A stretch of DNA of 64,000 nucleotides, taken from the NCBI GenBank assembly GCA_964036665.1, contig OZ038526.1:5704001-5768000 (forward strand). The letters are read 5' to 3'. A program made the position numbers and the translations under genes. This DNA comes from Gordius sp. MW1 (Eukaryota; Nematomorpha; Gordioida; Gordea; Gordiidae). Below, piece after piece: positions 59,908-64,000 of this stretch. The notes below the pieces were generated by a model. It ran no database searches. It saw only the letters and a program-made list of their open reading frames with translations, and was not told the DNA's origin. The stretch's first letter is position 1; each line of letters opens with the position of its first letter.

Positions 59908-62900
59908 AGCTATCCTGTCTGCCACTACATATAAAAAATTTCGTAGCTTAAAATTTTAGACACATAAAATTTTGGGTTTTATATTAAACCTAATTGTGTA
60001 ATTGAACTGGCTGGGACCCTTAGTTAGCATCGTCAAAAATAAGTAATACTTTCTATCAATGTTTTAAACATATACTATAACTATAATCAGTTCGTTTCTA
60101 AAGAATTATTTGCATTTTATTATTAATATATTGTCATAGCAACCATAAAGCTGCGCATAGGCGTAGCCAGGATTGTCTCATGGGGGGGGGGAGGTTTAAA
60201 AGATTTTCTTTGATACTATTACAATTTTTTTTATAAAGCTTTATATACAGTAGTGACGGAGGTAGGACTATCTAATTAAGGGGGGAGGGGGGGGGGGTAA
60301 ATTTGGTGTCAAAGAATTTCGATTAAACATAAAACTATAAATTCAATATCTACGATGGGTTTTTGGTTGAAAATGCATTAACAATATCTTCAGAGACGCA
60401 ATTGCAAAGACCTCTTTTCAATTTTTATGTTAGCGCTAATTAGGGCCATTGTTTAAACGAAACACTTGCATTGGCCTTTTAGGCTTAAATTTCCCACCAG
60501 AGCCAATAATTGTCCCGCCCGGGACCGTTAAAATGAAATTATAAGCCCAAGTTCACCCCGCTGCTATTTGGCGTGCAGCATCTTCCTGATTTAATTAAGA
60601 GGTTGAGCTTGAGATAGTTTTTTAGATAAATAATAAAGAATTAAATTTCTTTTAATAGAAAACACGCACTCGGGAAATAAATTTTTTGTATAATTAATGT
60701 TATAATTAGTATATTATCTAAAATTAAATATAATTAAGATAATATATTGATTCTATATGCGCAACATACACAAGACTCCTATTAATATTTTTTCCGTATA
60801 ATTTGAAAAAAATTCATTATTTTTTTGTCAATGAGAGGGGGGGGGGTCTTAACCCGAAACCCCCCCCCCCTTCCCTACCCTAATGAAGGTGCGTTATACT
60901 TCTCATCACTATTCACAATATAAATATAATTATAATTAGATGTACACAATAAAGCTGTAAAAAAACCAATAAAAGTAGCATTGTTACTAAATTAGTACCA
61001 CACAAAATTCGAAATTTTAATAAAATGCACGTATATAATTTTATAACAAATACTTTTCAAAAAGTAATCGATTCTGTTATAGTGTAAAACCTATTATATT
61101 ATGTCCTAAAATAACTTGTACTATTTTTGATTACTCCGCCATAAAATATTTAGTTATTAATAAAACTTAGGCTCATATAATTTGAAGATGTTTTAGTATT
61201 ACTTACTATCAGAACTTATGTTTGTATGTTCATATTGTATTAATTGACATTATATATGTTAAAAATGTACATTTTACTAAATGATTGTAAAATAGATAAT
61301 AACTTTAGACAACGTTAATCCACTTATGGGTTGCTAGATAGATGGTAAAAACCAAAGCTCGTTTTCATGATCGCCCAAAAAGATTTTTAAATATACTTGT
61401 AAATGTAGAGTTGATAGTGGTAGTAGTTATAGCATAAAACCTTTTAAGTATTACTAATAGCTATAGAAGCTTTTGATTTAATTTTGCTTTAAATGATTCA
61501 CAAACAGGATGTTAAATGTAATTTAATATAATTGGGATTCCATTAAAATTGGATATTTATAAACACACAATTTAAATAATATTAAATCTATATCAGTGTA
61601 AAATTTAAATTTTAGTAATTTTAGCTTGTTTAATAAAATATGAGTGGCCCTTAGGAATTGAATAATTAATTATTATATTTTTTACCTATTTTTATCTTGA
61701 GCATTATAATGTGTAAATAATATTGTGGTATTTATTTGCATACTACATGTATTTGTGTATTATATTTTGTTTTTGTGTATTAAATCTAGGATAAACATCC
61801 TTTTTTCTTTCATCATATAATATTTGTTAATCATAGCTTCTATCAAAACATAAAAAAAAATCATAGTCGTCATAGATAGACTAATATTTTTTTCTTAAGA
61901 GAGTATGTTAAATTATAAAATAAATACTTTCTTTATTAAAATTTTCAGGAATCTCCGTGTCAAAATCTAGGTCCCTCCCTCTATTATACTTTTTAAAAAA
62001 AAAATTCCGTCTTTTTTTTAAGGTACATAATCTTTTGAGGGTTTCGCATAGCTGCGACTCACTGATTTGATGAGAGCTTCACAATTTAATAACTTTTGTG
62101 CCAGTGACACAATCACTCTTGCAACCGTTGGCCTACAAGTTGAAATTATGATAAAGTGAGGAAACAAATTTATTTCTCTTGATAATCACGAATCCTTTCA
62201 TTTAGAGTTAAAATTGTAATAAATTTAACGTAAAAATGTTTTCATTTATTTAAAATTTTATAATGCTTTTATCTGTTTTTGATTATTTTTATATTAAAAT
62301 TATTAATTCACATAAAAAGGAAAAAATTGAGTTAATATTTTTTAAATGTAACAAGTTTATACCCCTGAGGCATTGTAAGCCATCAATAAAGACTTAGCAT
62401 GAGAAAGCCCATCATTTAAACCTTTGTAGCGACAATGACATATTAATGAATTTTCATTTTTTTACAAATAATACATCAAATTAAGACAGGAAAAAAAATT
62501 TATAACAAACATTAGTATATAGAAGTAAATATTTATTAATTAACAATTCTTAAGTGTTAACTATTACACAAAGCAGTTTAAAAAGTTAATTAAAGTCTAT
62601 CCATAAGTGGCATGGTGTATGGTCCTACATCGTCGGTGCTAGAAATACCATTTTTAAAAGATTAACAGCTTAGCATTTACTCTAATGTACTTTGCGTAAT
62701 TTGAATAATGGGTCCAAGTAATCATTTATGGGACCTGTGCATCCAAATTAACGACGTGCATATGTTTGTGACGAGTTAATAAGCCTTTATTTTTTATAAA
62801 ATTTTGTATTCTAATTATAACTTTAAATCAATCTAGAGGGAAACTATGCTTTTATTGAAATTAAGTTAGAGCAAAACTACCTAACCATTTTATTTATTAA

Positions 62901-64000
62901 ACCTTTTGTTTTATAGCAAAAGATTATATAAGGAGTCTAAAATGTTATCTCACACTTACTAAATGACTTTTGCTTGAGTGGATGGGTTTAGAGAATACAT
63001 TTAAAATCATCAGTAGACTTCTTGCTTTAAGATCAATTTATAAAAAGCTTTAAGAGTTTAACAAATGGAAGAAGAATTAAAACAAAACATGGATTTTATT
63101 TTATTAAAACAGAGAGGGTAAACGATTTAAATAGATGAGAACCCTATACACACAAACAAATTAAATTTATTTGCTTCGAGTGCTGAAATAATTCTCTTCA
63201 AGAAATTTTACAATTTCGTAAATGACCTCTAACGACTAATTTTATTCATAATATCATGCTAAGGGGTCACTTACGATATGATCTAACAGCCTAGGGAAGT
63301 ATTTTTGTAAAAAAAAAACATTATTTTAAATATATTGTCTTTTATTAAAAATGACGATCCCTTTCCCCCTTTTAACCCCCATAATCTCATATAAACATTA
63401 ATAAATTCAATATTTGAATCATAATTATATAATATTTAGTATAACAGTATGTATATATATATATTGATAAAAACTATTTACATAAGTCATACACGGTAAT
63501 TATTCCTGCAATTAACCATTAGTACATTTGCAACGAGCAATGGTCATTAACTGGAAATTGCCTACTCCCTTTACAGTAAGCTATATATCTTATTAGTTAT
63601 CAAACAAATTCCTAATCTTTCATCATTAAAAAATATTTTAATAAAATAAAAACCATATATACAGTTGAAAAAATGACGGCATTATTTTTATCTTCCATAT
63701 TGGAATAAACATAGTATTGTGTATCTTAGAGTCGCACAACTGTAGCATACCTGTAATTTATTTGTCTACAACATTTATTAAAGCATACACAGTAAAAAAC
63801 CGAATTAAATAAACATAAAGTATATAACCTTCATATAAATTTATTTAAAGAATCTTCTATATGGGATAACTTATTTAAAGTCTGAGTTTACTTATTTTGT
63901 ATATTTTTACAGATCTTTTAAAAATCGGAACTATGGTACTACTCAAGGACTATTTTAAACAAATAATTAATGTACACATTTAATATTAATTTGTCAGATT
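59908..64000. other. AT-rich region, no gene seen
   Basis: Contains a G-tract MITE left end (CATAGGCGTAGCCAGG at 60158) and G/C homopolymer patches at about 60183, 60280 and 60835-60870. From 60900 to the window end there is only AT-rich sequence, with no supported ORF, RNA gene or transposon end. Confidence 0.45.

Overview
This is an AT-rich nuclear window from an animal, most likely an invertebrate. It has spliced genes with GT-AG introns, a metazoan SLC12-type transporter gene, 18S rDNA fragments, LINE, Ty3/gypsy, hAT and many MITE relics, tRNA-like modules and TTAGGG-like stretches. I cannot name the species. Nearly all long ORFs outside the exons described here are chance ORFs inside repeats.

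The one complete gene runs on the minus strand from 53329 to 28783. I assembled it as 25 exons whose splice phases all agree (4701 nt, 1566 aa plus stop). It encodes a Na-K-2Cl / Na-Cl cotransporter of the SLC12A1-3 branch, with an N-terminal RFxV kinase-docking motif, the 12-helix transport domain, and the C-terminal domain ending in the classic VLTFYS tail. Two things are unusual. About 613 residues are inserted in the C-terminal domain, carried on phase-symmetric exons. Asn225 also replaces the TM3 tyrosine that coordinates K+ in NKCC1. A second copy starts at 6525 on the same strand (exons 1-3 at 6525-6220, 3903-3817 and 3643-3568) and must continue beyond the left edge. The genes are therefore tandem, head-to-tail paralogues about 46.8 kb apart.

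Layout: 1-3560 is copy A intron 3, containing rDNA-derived sequence with broken 18S pieces and a MITE. 3568-6525 holds copy A exons 1-3, with a hAT transposon in intron 1. 6700-28700 is a repeat-dense intergenic region: a LINE interrupted by a composite element with helitron-like ends, partial hAT elements, a hAT split by an apparent 3.9 kb inversion, a nested inverted-repeat cluster and a second RT relic. 28783-53329 is copy B; its introns carry G-tract, TTAA-, TA- and TAA-flanked MITEs, a LINE fragment and a 1.5 kb foldback element. 54.3-56.3 kb is a decayed Ty3/gypsy pol. 58.15-59.26 kb is another composite element with tandem tRNA-like modules. 59.9-64 kb shows little beyond AT-rich sequence.

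The most novel-looking signals are the altered transporter (K+-site substitution plus large linker), the family of composite elements (terminal hairpin, subterminal inverted repeat, minisatellite, tRNA-like modules) that inserted into T-runs of other transposon genes, and the hAT whose 8-bp target duplication is restored when an adjacent 3.9 kb segment is inverted on paper.
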